Below, piece by piece: positions 15,813 to 23,601 of a stretch of DNA of 64,000 bases (position 1 is the stretch's first letter; every line of letters begins with the position of its first letter). The stretch covers positions 930,001 through 994,000 of the forward strand of contig NZ_AP019658.1 of the NCBI RefSeq assembly GCF_009938225.1. Reading direction: 5' to 3'. This DNA comes from Vibrio ponticus. Lineage in GTDB: Bacteria > Pseudomonadota > Gammaproteobacteria > Enterobacterales > Vibrionaceae. The translations under genes and the position numbers were made by a program. A model generated the notes under the pieces. It had not been told where the DNA came from. It did no database searches and was given only the letters and a program-made list of their open reading frames with translations.

Positions 15813-16214
15813 CTAGTTAATTAGTTGTTGTTCAACAAGAGAATCTAATACAACCAACGCCGCTAAAGAACACACCGCTTTGTCTTGGCTATCAATAAAA
15901 CGAAGCTCTTCGATTTCAGCGTCTGCCGCTAAGTCACCATTGAAATCAGCAAAATAACAAGTCAATTGCACTGTTACACCACTTGCTTTGCCGTCTGCTT
16001 GCGCACTATATGTGCCCGCATACTTGATAGAGTCCAACTCTAAGTCAACCGATAGCTCTTCTTTGATTTCACGAACTAAAGCTTGTTCATCACTTTCACC
16101 TTGCTCGCGTTTACCACCTGGTAAGTAAAAAAGCTCTTTTCCTTTTGAACGTACAGCAAGAAACTTACCATCGCGAATGCTAATCCAAGCGAGTTTATCA
16201 ATGATTTTATCCAT
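15813..16214 (-). CDS. Nudix hydrolase
   Basis: The 133-residue protein has one Nudix domain. The Nudix box spans residues 33-55 and reads GGKREQGESDEQALVREIKE followed by ELS; it matches Gx5Ex7REUxEExGU except that the final Gly is Ser. The metal-binding RE..EE residues are present, so it is probably an active pyrophosphohydrolase on a nucleoside diphosphate-X substrate. The substrate cannot be read from sequence. The start is ATG at 16214. It is transcribed alone, away from the ToxR-like gene. Confidence 0.88.
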   Translation of the reverse strand: MDKIIDKLAWISIRDGKFLAVRSKGKELFYLPGGKREQGESDEQALVREIKEELSVDLELDSIKYAGTYSAQADGKASGVTVQLTCYFADFNGDLAADAEIEELRFIDSQDKAVCSLAALVVLDSLVEQQLIN

Positions 16215-16528
16215 TTATGTGCCTAGTCATTTCTATTATGTCGCGCAATTATATTCGATTTGCCAAACAACTAGATAGTCCTTCATCTGACTTAACGTGC
16301 GCTACCCCATATGATTTCAATGACTGCTTCCTCAAACCACATGTTTATCGATTCACCTGTTTCAATTCTAAATTGATGAACGCCTGAGACACAAAGGAGA
16401 AAGGAGAAAGGTTGAAAAAATATTCAGAAAAGCAATGTTAAAAGACACTGATAAATCGATGTCGATCAAAGCTGACTTTCACAAATATGAGCTCATAACA
16501 CTCTATTTTTATTCATAAATATTAATAT

Positions 16529-16556
16529 TTGCAAGTTTCATACTCAACTGTATACT
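16529..16556 (+). promoter_or_regulatory. Candidate promoter of the ToxR-like gene
   Basis: TTGCAA (16529-16534) and TATACT (16551-16556) are spaced 16 bp apart and sit about 60 bp before the GTG start. A perfect 14-bp palindrome, AAATATTAATATTT (16517-16530), overlaps the -35 box and could be an operator. The rest of the 400-bp gap (16215-16614) is AT-rich. A tandem AAAGGAG repeat at 16393-16411 precedes only a very short frame. Confidence 0.4.
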
Positions 16557-16614
16557 TGTCCGCCAACTTTATTATCACCCCATAAGAAAACAGAATTTTG
16601 ACAACGGTAGCCAA

Positions 16615-17283
16615 GTGAATAACAACTATTTAGTACTAGGTAATTTATATTGGCGAAGGGATTCCAAAACACTATTTAAACCATTAGATGATGGCAGTCT
16701 AAAAGAAGAGAATGTTCTAACCCAAAAACAGTACGATTTAATTTGTTGTCTTCTGGATGCCTCACCGAAAACCCTTTCCAAAGAGGACATCATTGAAAAA
16801 GTTTGGGATAGTCGACATATCTCTCCTGAGAGTCTGCCACAATTGATTATCCGAACCAGACAAGCACTGGGTGATAGCAAAAAGACCGTATTGATAAATG
16901 AACCCGGTATCGGCTATAAACTCAACTTTTCTACTCGTGGTAAGCAAAGTCGAGATGACAATTCAGCCGTTGGCGTAACGACACCAATAAGTTCTCATTT
17001 GCAAACAAGCCATCTGAGTAAAAATGCGGTACTAACGCCAGAGCAAAGCACTAGAAAACTCAACTTTGTTAAACTGTTAGTCATAGCAATCCTACTGATC
17101 GCTGTTATTTTCCAATGCTTGTATTTATTGAGCGCCGTTCGTTATAAAAATGAATTCAAGAGTATTGGGCACAACACTCCTTACCCATTTGTACAAACTA
17201 AAGATGAACAAACAATCGTAACTATTGATAATTATGAATGTATATATCAAAAAGATCGAAAACTACTTAGTTGCCAAAAGTAA
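16615..17283 (+). CDS. ToxR/CadC-like membrane-bound transcriptional regulator
   Basis: The 222-residue protein uses a GTG start. Residues 1-107 form an OmpR-type winged helix (EEN-LT-KQYDLICCLLDAS, then the recognition region LPQLIIRTRQALGDS and the wing GIGYKLNF). A Ser/Thr-rich linker leads to one membrane segment at 151-174. Only about 48 residues are periplasmic, with two cysteines (209 and 220) that could form a disulfide. This is the layout of ToxR, TcpP and VtrA, which bind DNA from the inner membrane in response to periplasmic signals such as bile. The periplasmic part is short and not recognisably ToxR itself, so it is a paralogue of unknown regulon. It overlaps the next gene by 50 nt, as in vtrA/vtrC. 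Confidence 0.85.
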   Translation: MNNNYLVLGNLYWRRDSKTLFKPLDDGSLKEENVLTQKQYDLICCLLDASPKTLSKEDIIEKVWDSRHISPESLPQLIIRTRQALGDSKKTVLINEPGIGYKLNFSTRGKQSRDDNSAVGVTTPISSHLQTSHLSKNAVLTPEQSTRKLNFVKLLVIAILLIAVIFQCLYLLSAVRYKNEFKSIGHNTPYPFVQTKDEQTIVTIDNYECIYQKDRKLLSCQK

Positions 17284-17647
17284 ATTTCTTGTTGCAACAT
17301 TGGTAATTGTCAATTTGTCGCTATTTTTCTTTATATCTCAACAAAAAACAGAATGGGTCGGATCAATTGAAACACCTATCTATCATTGGTCGACGTTCAC
17401 TCAGCAACGAATGAATACTATTGATATGAGTGTGACCTATACAGAGCATGGTATCGAGAAAGGTTTTTCCAACAGCTTTGATTATGAACACATCGCGAGT
17501 AATGAATACATCTCATACAATTCAGACATGAAGATTAAGTTCTACCGTCAACGAGTCTATGCGCTTGATGATGAATGCTATTTGGTTTTTAGAGGTAGGA
17601 CATTAATGCAAATTCACAATGTTTCTATGCGCTGTTTGTTGCTTTAA
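17234..17647 (+). CDS. Small membrane partner of the ToxR-like regulator (ToxS/VtrC-like)
   Basis: The 137-residue protein has a short cytoplasmic N-terminus, one membrane segment (about residues 18-36) and a periplasmic domain of roughly 100 residues. I do not recognise its sequence. Its role is inferred from layout: it starts inside the upstream membrane regulator gene (50-nt overlap) and has the topology of ToxS, TcpH and VtrC, which bind and stabilise the periplasmic domain of their regulator or form a joint ligand pocket. I chose ATG 17234; an in-frame TTG nine bases upstream is possible. Two cysteines near the C-terminus could form a disulfide. Translation is probably coupled to the upstream gene. 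Confidence 0.68.
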   Translation: MNVYIKKIENYLVAKSKFLVATLVIVNLSLFFFISQQKTEWVGSIETPIYHWSTFTQQRMNTIDMSVTYTEHGIEKGFSNSFDYEHIASNEYISYNSDMKIKFYRQRVYALDDECYLVFRGRTLMQIHNVSMRCLLL

Positions 17648-17829
17648 CTTTTATCAATCAACCAGCTCAAGTGGTGTAATAGCTGAGAATGTAATTTATA
17701 TAATTGATTTTTTTCTCAGTTAAATCAGCTATATCGGCATTTACAACACGATATAAGTGAGATGTAAGTCGCAAAACTTACTCGATACATTCATCATAGC
17801 GTCACCAAACAGTTCGTCACTGCATAGCC

Positions 17830-17862
17830 GACGTTTGGTTGTTAAATTTTGCTAACAACGTC
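17830..17862. other. Intergenic stem-loop 1
   Basis: GACG and TTGTTA on the left pair with TAACAA and CGTC on the right, with a 5-nt bulge and an 8-nt loop. It is the first of three stem-loops in the 518-bp gap between the ToxS-like gene and the EamA gene. Confidence 0.4.
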
Positions 17863-17872
17863 AAGTTAGGCT

Positions 17873-17916
17873 GCTTTACGCCTACTGGCTCTAAGTCAGT
17901 AAGCTGAAGCGTTTTT
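17873..17916 (+). terminator. Candidate terminator, stem-loop 2
   Basis: GCTTTA pairs with TGAAGC (one wobble), then an internal loop, then TACTG pairs with CAGTA, followed directly by GTTTTT. It could end the ToxR/ToxS-like operon or a small RNA. Confidence 0.45.
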
Positions 17917-17935
17917 CATAATAAAGCGACACTTT

Positions 17936-18008
17936 GATCTGGTTTTGTTTTAGTCACCTATATTTCCGGCTTAGGTGGATGTCACTAAAACAACGCCAGA
18001 TCCTTTTT
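17936..18008 (+). terminator. Long hairpin followed by T run, candidate terminator or sRNA end
   Basis: The left arm 17936-17960 (GATCTGG ... TTTTAGTCACCTA) pairs with the right arm 17972-18002 (TAGGTG ... ACTAAAACAA ... CCAGATC). There is a 2-bp mismatch and a 6-nt bulge, and CTTTTTT follows. A stem this long is more than a terminator needs, so it may also be a mobile inverted repeat remnant or the 3' end of a small RNA. The remainder of 17648-18165 shows no coding frame. Confidence 0.6.
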
Positions 18009-18165
18009 TCTCATCAGATTTCTCGCGACTTTCCCCTTCTCCATCAAACTTGAGTAACGCCACTCACAAAATCTACCTTACGAGCTATATTCTCGTATTC
18101 ATTGGCATATAGTTCGGCAATCATCGTACGTAAACACCTTATCAGGTTGATCTTGGAGTAAACCT

Positions 18166-19059
18166 TTGCAGTACTTCGGAGAATTTGCCGCACTGTCTGC
18201 AGCAGCAGTTTGGGCAATCGCAACATGGATTTATGGGCAATTTAGCCATCATTTTTCTGCCTTACAGCTAAATATCGTTAAGGGCGTCATTGCTTCAGTG
18301 ATGATGGTTTTGGTAATGCCCGTTGCCGTTACCTTTCCTGATAGTATCGATAGCACCCACCTACTTATACTCGCCATATCCGGTGTGATTGGAATTGCGA
18401 TTGGCGACAGTGCTTATTTCGCCTCTCTTAAACGGATTGGAGCGAATAAAACGTTGTTACTTGAATCTCTTGCTCCGCCGCTTTCCGGCGTATTAGCACT
18501 TGTTCTATTGGGGAGTGTATTACCGCTACAAAGCTGGCTAGGTGTCGTTATTACAACCGTGGCAGTAACATTTGTCATAATGCAGCCAAGTGGCGGGGAA
18601 GTAAAAACGATCAACTGGTCCGGTATCGGTTTTGGTTTACTAGCAAGTACCTGCCAGGCTTCGGGGGTGGTTATTTCTCACTATGCTTTGGTTGCTGGTG
18701 ACTTACCGCCTCTACTCGGCGCAATTATTCGCCTAACTGTTGGTGTACTTGCCGTTACAGCTATCATTATTTTTGTTGAAAAACGTCCTTTCTCTCAAAT
18801 CAGAGATCATTTTACGCAGCTGACTCAAAAAGCCTTCTTGACCTTACTTCTCGCTATTTTCGTCGGTACCTTCTTGGCACTTTGGCTTCAGCAAGCCGCA
18901 CTGAAATATGCGAACCCTGCGGTTGCACAAACCATTATCGCGACTAGCCCACTGTTTATGCTGGTGATAAGTGCGGTTAAAGGTGAAAAACCAACGATCA
19001 AGAGCGTACTAGGCACGCTTGCTGCCGTTGGGGGAATTTCGCTCTTCTTCCTCGAATAA
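18166..19059 (+). CDS. EamA/DMT family transporter
   Basis: The 297-residue inner membrane protein has about ten hydrophobic segments in two EamA repeats. The start is TTG at 18166, supported by GGAG seven bases upstream and by the protein opening directly into the first helix (FGEFAALSAAAVWAIATWIY). Conserved features include GVIGIAIGDSAYFASLKRIG and the second-half ending TSPLFMLVISAVKGEKPT. It belongs to the drug/metabolite transporter superfamily, but the substrate is unknown. It is transcribed alone, after the structured intergenic region, and converges on the secretion operon with an inverted repeat between them. Confidence 0.85.
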   Translation: MQYFGEFAALSAAAVWAIATWIYGQFSHHFSALQLNIVKGVIASVMMVLVMPVAVTFPDSIDSTHLLILAISGVIGIAIGDSAYFASLKRIGANKTLLLESLAPPLSGVLALVLLGSVLPLQSWLGVVITTVAVTFVIMQPSGGEVKTINWSGIGFGLLASTCQASGVVISHYALVAGDLPPLLGAIIRLTVGVLAVTAIIIFVEKRPFSQIRDHFTQLTQKAFLTLLLAIFVGTFLALWLQQAALKYANPAVAQTIIATSPLFMLVISAVKGEKPTIKSVLGTLAAVGGISLFFLE

Positions 19060-19118
19060 TGTAATTACATTTGATGTACAGAGACTTTAACTCTTTACCT
19101 CAAATGTCAGTCTTATTG

Positions 19119-19156
19119 TCGACTACTAAATCAACCATCTGAGATTTAGTGGTCGA
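19119..19156. terminator. Inverted repeat between convergent genes
   Basis: TCGACTACTAAATC and GATTTAGTGGTCGA form a 14-bp stem with one wobble and a 10-nt loop between the EamA gene and the ABC exporter gene. There is no clear T run, so termination by this hairpin alone is uncertain. Confidence 0.5.
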
Positions 19157-19174
19157 GATACAGAAGCTCGCAAA

Positions 19175-21115
19175 TTAAAGCCGCACTGTCGCGGTTTTAG
19201 TCTGCTCTACTCGCTTGTCCTTTACCTCATACACATTTTTAATCTGCCCGAGAATATTGCGATCGTGCGTGACAACTAAAACAATCGCATCTTTAAGTTC
19301 ATTGCGTATATATTTGAGCATCGAAACGACATCGCCCACAGAAAGATTAATAAAGGCTTCATCAAGCACAACTAAACGTTTATGTTGATCGAGTGACATG
19401 TAAAGTAACAGCTTACGCTTCTGACCCGTCGACATCTCAATTGTCGAGATATCTCTTTGAAAAATAAACTCATAATCCAGCGGTATATCTACGAATATTT
19501 GTGAGCAAATTTGTGCAATTCTGTTCGGGTCTCGAATACCACGGATATAGAAATTGGAATAAATGGACCCGCGAATGAAGTCACTGCTTGGATCAAGATA
19601 TGCGACAAAGCGTGAGAATACACTCCGGTCTAAATCGATACCATTGTAGAAATCATTGAACTGAACATTACCTGTGTATTCCGTGTGGTTCTGCAATATC
19701 GTCGCCATTAAAGTCGATTTACCGCTACCAATATTGCCACAGAAAGCGTAAATATTGCCTTTTGTTAAAGTTAAATTTACCCCTTCTAACAGCAGTCGTT
19801 CTTCCACCGAAACATTGACGTTCTTTAACTCGATTCTTGAGATGGTATCGATAGAAAGCCCTTTTTTCATCAAACGCGCTTCAAGTTTATCGAACACATC
19901 TTTAAATGCTGTATTCAAATGGTAAGTAGAAGTCAAAATAAAGAACGTTTTGGTAACCATGCTAATCATGCTTTGGGCTGCGCGACCATTAAGGATCAGC
20001 AAAGCTATCAAAACATTAAATATCGCCGCATCGGCTTTCGATGCAAAAAAGATGGTAGAAAACAATACAAAGCTTGCTAGAAACGAACTAAGGCGAACAA
20101 ACTCATCCCAATTAAAGTTAAAACTTGCGATGCCATGATCACTCTCAAACGACTTTTTACACACTAATTCAAAGTTGTTTAGCGTCGCATCCGTATCCAA
20201 GAATCGCAGCTGTTTATTGTTTCTATAGTAAGAAATACGCTCGTTAAGCAAATCCTGTTGGGCGGATTCATGTTCAATGTACAGGGTGTAATTTCGATAA
20301 CGTAGATACACTGAAATTGCGATGATAGTGAGGTAGAAAACCAGTAACAACAACGCATATTGACCAATAAAGACAAACAGTAAGGCAACGACTAGAGAAA
20401 AGTTTACAAAATCAATGATGAGTGAGGAAAGATTATCCCAAATAACCTTGCGGTTTGATTCAACCATTCTGACTTTGGTCAACACATCTTTGTGACGAAA
20501 GAATGGTAATACACTCAATATGTAACGCTCAATCTTTAGTGCATTTTTATCAACCGCGCTCAAGTGCTTCAATTTGACGAAATGTTTGAGCGAATATTCT
20601 ATCCCCCACAACAAAATGAATGCGGTAGTAACATAAAACAGCGTTGTAATCAGCTCATTAAAGATCAGGCGAGTATTGAACAGGTTGGCGTAAAATGCCG
20701 GGATCAAAATAAATGGCACTGCCGCCACCAGCAAAAAATTAATCCGGGGGTAGAGCGAGAAAATCGTTTCTATAAATTCACGACTGCTCAGTTTTTTGGG
20801 GTACTCGCCGACATGGGCGATTTCTTTTCCTACTAGCTCCGCAGTATCTATCTGCTTTTTATCCTCGCCAACAAATGCATTGCCAACACGATGAATAAAG
20901 TTCGGTTCCCCCTCAAGCGTAACAAAAGAATCTGGCAAGTCATTAAAGTCCGCGACCGTAACGCGCTCAATATGATAGTCAAACAAAGTGTCTTGAAACA
21001 ATGCATCAAGATGAGATAGAAACGAATCTAGGTTTTCGTATTCCAGCCGTTCAAAAGCCTTCCAATCAAAATTTGCTTTCGAGTTTACGATCAATTTTTT
21101 TACCGTCGCTTTCAT
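19175..21115 (-). CDS. Type I secretion ABC exporter (SiiF-like)
   Basis: The 646-residue protein has a cytosolic N-terminal region (1-120) without the Cys/His pattern of a C39 peptidase. About six membrane segments lie between 126 and 380, and a nucleotide-binding domain occupies about 428-640. Walker A is GNIGSGKST (460-468), Walker B is LVVLDEA with Glu586, and the H-loop His is 617. Two motifs are unusual: the signature is MSTGQ (561-565) rather than LSGGQ, and the Q-loop region reads AYLDPSSDF with no Gln. It would energise export of the giant adhesin with the HlyD- and TolC-like proteins encoded upstream, the role of SiiF in SPI4. It is the last gene of the cluster, 171 bp after the EAL gene, a gap containing a hairpin, so it may be separately tuned. 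Confidence 0.88.
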   Translation of the reverse strand: MKATVKKLIVNSKANFDWKAFERLEYENLDSFLSHLDALFQDTLFDYHIERVTVADFNDLPDSFVTLEGEPNFIHRVGNAFVGEDKKQIDTAELVGKEIAHVGEYPKKLSSREFIETIFSLYPRINFLLVAAVPFILIPAFYANLFNTRLIFNELITTLFYVTTAFILLWGIEYSLKHFVKLKHLSAVDKNALKIERYILSVLPFFRHKDVLTKVRMVESNRKVIWDNLSSLIIDFVNFSLVVALLFVFIGQYALLLLVFYLTIIAISVYLRYRNYTLYIEHESAQQDLLNERISYYRNNKQLRFLDTDATLNNFELVCKKSFESDHGIASFNFNWDEFVRLSSFLASFVLFSTIFFASKADAAIFNVLIALLILNGRAAQSMISMVTKTFFILTSTYHLNTAFKDVFDKLEARLMKKGLSIDTISRIELKNVNVSVEERLLLEGVNLTLTKGNIYAFCGNIGSGKSTLMATILQNHTEYTGNVQFNDFYNGIDLDRSVFSRFVAYLDPSSDFIRGSIYSNFYIRGIRDPNRIAQICSQIFVDIPLDYEFIFQRDISTIEMSTGQKRKLLLYMSLDQHKRLVVLDEAFINLSVGDVVSMLKYIRNELKDAIVLVVTHDRNILGQIKNVYEVKDKRVEQTKTATVRL

Positions 21116-21241
21116 CTACTTCTCACTGCGCAGTTTAGTCAGTTTGACTGATAAGAAATGGTGGGAATGATTGAAATCACTAATTCTTGGGGTTGCCACT
21201 CCTAAAAATGACACGGCTTGAGGCGAGCACAACACGCGACA

Positions 21242-21268
21242 AAGGTTAGACGAACCCTGCCTAACCTT
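21242..21268 (-). other. Intercistronic hairpin before the ABC gene
   Basis: AAGGTTAG and CTAACCTT form an 8-bp perfect stem with an 11-nt loop in the 171-bp gap between the EAL and ABC genes. No T run follows in the direction of transcription. It may protect the upstream mRNA or attenuate readthrough. Confidence 0.4.
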
Positions 21269-21286
21269 CATCGCACCTATTGGTAA

Positions 21287-23158
21287 TTACGCCTGTTCTA
21301 GTGCTTCTACCTTTAAGTATTCAACCTCAAAGTCGTCCGATGCCACTGGCTTACCAAAATGGTAACCTTGGAACAGCTTGCAACCTACTTCGATTAGTTT
21401 CTCAACTTGGTCTTGGTTTTCAACACCTTCAGCTTGCACTTGGATATTAAGTTGCTCTGCCATCATCATCACTGATTTCACTAGGCTGTAGCTTGCTTCA
21501 TCGCCTTCAGCAATGCCTTTAATAATGTCGCGATCCACTTTAAGTCGGTCGATTTCGAAATCTCGCAGGTTAACTAGAGAGGTATATCCCGTACCAAAAT
21601 CATCAATGAAGGTTTTGAGACCTAGATTATGCAGCTGACGTACTTTATCGCGAGCCGCTTCAGAGTTGGCAGAAATGGTATCTTCTGTAATCTCAATCGC
21701 AATAGAGCCAGGGGTCACACCAGACTGCTCAAGCGTCGTTTCGATATCATTGATAAAACCAGGTGAAAGAAGAAGGTCACTTGTTGCATTGATTGATGCC
21801 ACCCACTCACGATCCCATACTCCTTGTTTCTGCCACTTAGAAACTTGGCGAATCGTTGAATGAACGACCCAAAGTTCGAGATCGACCGACAGCCCTTCTT
21901 GCTTGGCTAACTTGAACAGCTCGAAGTTAGAAATCGGTCCACGAACAGGATCAACCCAACGTATAAACGACTCTGCGCCAATCAAACTGCCATCTGCATT
22001 AGTCTGCGGTTGATACACCAAAGAAAAACCACCTTCATGAATCGCATTCTTCAATGATTCAGCAATTGGCAGTGCAGTAGCCACTCGAATGTCGTGAAGA
22101 ATCTCAGCGACTTTGTTTAATTCATGATTAGTTTGTTCAATCACATTAGTGGTCATCTCTTGTGAACGTACAATGTCTTGCGACATTTCAACCACGCGCC
22201 CAGCCATCCCATCAACCGCATCAGTGACCTGAATAGCATCACGGCTCATTCTTTCCGCGTGCACTGATAAGATCTGCTCCATGTTTTGGTTAGCGATCGC
22301 CATCGACTCCATGCGCGAAGACATACTACTCAAGGTTTGCGCAGCTTCAGTCACTAATGTATTCATGTTTTCCGAATAACTAGAAAGGATCAGTTCCATC
22401 TTCTGATTGGTGCGTAACTGCTCTTCTCGCATCAAATCAATCTGCTCGGCTTGGTTTACTGCAATGCGATTGCTCTGCTCCAAACTTTGAGTAAATTGTT
22501 TCACTACCGTTGAACCTGAATTTGACTCAAGTAAGGTATGAAGATCCGTCCAGACTTTCTCTTTCGTTTGAACTAATTGCAAAGTGTCTTGCAAAGAGCC
22601 ATGTACACGCTCAAAGTTTTGATTGATGATCTCATGATCGCTTTCGATGATTTCGTTCGCGCGAACCAATTGTGCATCATCCGTCGCATGAACATCAAAA
22701 AACGAGTTGAGGTAGTTAGCAGCAAAAAGGATAGAAACTGAAGTACCAACACCTAAGATCGAAGTCAGAAACGCCAGTGACATGGAGTCTAGCGCCAAGC
22801 CAATTGATTCAAGTAGCAGAGCCATTCGTTCAGCGAAGTCACCTTCAGCCGCCAAGCCGGATGCAATACCCGAGATCATATTGGCAAGACCAACGAAAGT
22901 ACCAATTAGACCAAACGATACCGCCAGTGAAGAGGCAAGTGTTACCTGTGTACGAAAGTACTCGATATTGGCAAACCGATGGTGACGGAAAAAGAAAGCC
23001 ACACAAAATACTGTAATTGGATAAATATAACTAATCGCAATTAAGGCGGTTATCTCAGGAGACAACTCAAAACACTGGACGATAAAACTTCTTGGTCCTT
23101 CAAAATAGTACGCCAATGCTGGAATAGTTATATACACCAACAAACCAAAGATATACAT
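21287..23158 (-). CDS. MotA/TolQ-like proton channel fused to an EAL c-di-GMP phosphodiesterase
   Basis: The 623-residue protein has four membrane segments at about 3-19, 35-57, 72-98 and 124-150. The third carries SFGLIGTFVGLANMI, typical of the MotA/TolQ/ExbB channel family. Residues 160-360 are hydrophilic and helical (coiled-coil-like tail). Residues 365-612 are an EAL domain. Its catalytic set appears complete: E396 (ESF in place of EAL), N457, E489 and E492 (EITED), D519-D520 (DDFGTGYTSL), K540, E577 (EGVE) and Q597 (FQGY). It probably hydrolyses c-di-GMP. Its start overlaps the stop of the ExbD/MotB-like gene by one base (TAATG), so the two are co-translated. By position it corresponds to SiiB of SPI4, which as I recall has no EAL domain. 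I infer that it couples proton flow and c-di-GMP to adhesin secretion or release. An alternative is a c-di-GMP enzyme merely anchored by the channel. Confidence 0.88.
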   Translation of the reverse strand: MYIFGLLVYITIPALAYYFEGPRSFIVQCFELSPEITALIAISYIYPITVFCVAFFFRHHRFANIEYFRTQVTLASSLAVSFGLIGTFVGLANMISGIASGLAAEGDFAERMALLLESIGLALDSMSLAFLTSILGVGTSVSILFAANYLNSFFDVHATDDAQLVRANEIIESDHEIINQNFERVHGSLQDTLQLVQTKEKVWTDLHTLLESNSGSTVVKQFTQSLEQSNRIAVNQAEQIDLMREEQLRTNQKMELILSSYSENMNTLVTEAAQTLSSMSSRMESMAIANQNMEQILSVHAERMSRDAIQVTDAVDGMAGRVVEMSQDIVRSQEMTTNVIEQTNHELNKVAEILHDIRVATALPIAESLKNAIHEGGFSLVYQPQTNADGSLIGAESFIRWVDPVRGPISNFELFKLAKQEGLSVDLELWVVHSTIRQVSKWQKQGVWDREWVASINATSDLLLSPGFINDIETTLEQSGVTPGSIAIEITEDTISANSEAARDKVRQLHNLGLKTFIDDFGTGYTSLVNLRDFEIDRLKVDRDIIKGIAEGDEASYSLVKSVMMMAEQLNIQVQAEGVENQDQVEKLIEVGCKLFQGYHFGKPVASDDFEVEYLKVEALEQA

Positions 23159-23601
23159 TAATTAGTCTCCCACCTAACTTTTGATATTACTGATTTACTT
23201 TCTACAATTTCTGTCGTTATTTTCATTGCTTCTGGAAGGTCCAGAATAGCTAAGAACCTCATGATATTAACCGCACTTTTCCTCTCCGAATCACGGCTTT
23301 CTATAATTACTTTTACGTTTTCAACGTCGTTTAATTGTGCTCTTATCTGTTCGACAAGTTGTGGCTCTAACTTGAAGTTCACCACATATTTAATCTCTTT
23401 ATTCTCTAAGTCAGAACCAAATATTTCTCGATACACTATTGGGGTATAGGCTTGGTCTTCTACTTCGACTACCGCTTCCATTTTTGCAGCAGATGTAATA
23501 GCAGCAGACGTCTGAATCAAAAAGAAAATACACACTAAAACCATCACAATGAGTGATGATGCCAATGCATCAACAAACGGGGCGAGAGAGTCATCATTCA
23601 T
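23158..23601 (-). CDS. ExbD/MotB-like single-TM stator subunit with channel Asp
   Basis: The 147-residue protein has one N-terminal membrane segment at about 12-31 immediately preceded by Asp11 (PFVDALASSLIVMVLVCIFF). This is the position of the proton-carrying Asp of MotB, ExbD and TolR. The rest is periplasmic and I do not recognise a peptidoglycan-binding motif. I chose ATG 23601 rather than an upstream in-frame ATG (23685) because it puts the membrane segment and Asp at the usual distance from the N-terminus and overlaps the previous gene by just 8 nt (ATGAATGA). It should pair with the following MotA/TolQ-like EAL fusion protein. It is probably the functional counterpart of SiiA in SPI4. 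Confidence 0.72.
   Translation of the reverse strand: MNDDSLAPFVDALASSLIVMVLVCIFFLIQTSAAITSAAKMEAVVEVEDQAYTPIVYREIFGSDLENKEIKYVVNFKLEPQLVEQIRAQLNDVENVKVIIESRDSERKSAVNIMRFLAILDLPEAMKITTEIVESKSVISKVRWETN

Noticed and set aside
16435..16518. 27-codon frame after a tandem AAAGGAG repeat
   Set aside because: The Shine-Dalgarno-like repeat is too far from the ATG and the peptide has no recognisable character.
17830..17880. Possible integron attC site (TAACAA and GTTAGGC near each other)
   Set aside because: The paired core sites and spacing of attC are absent and there is no cassette array or integrase.
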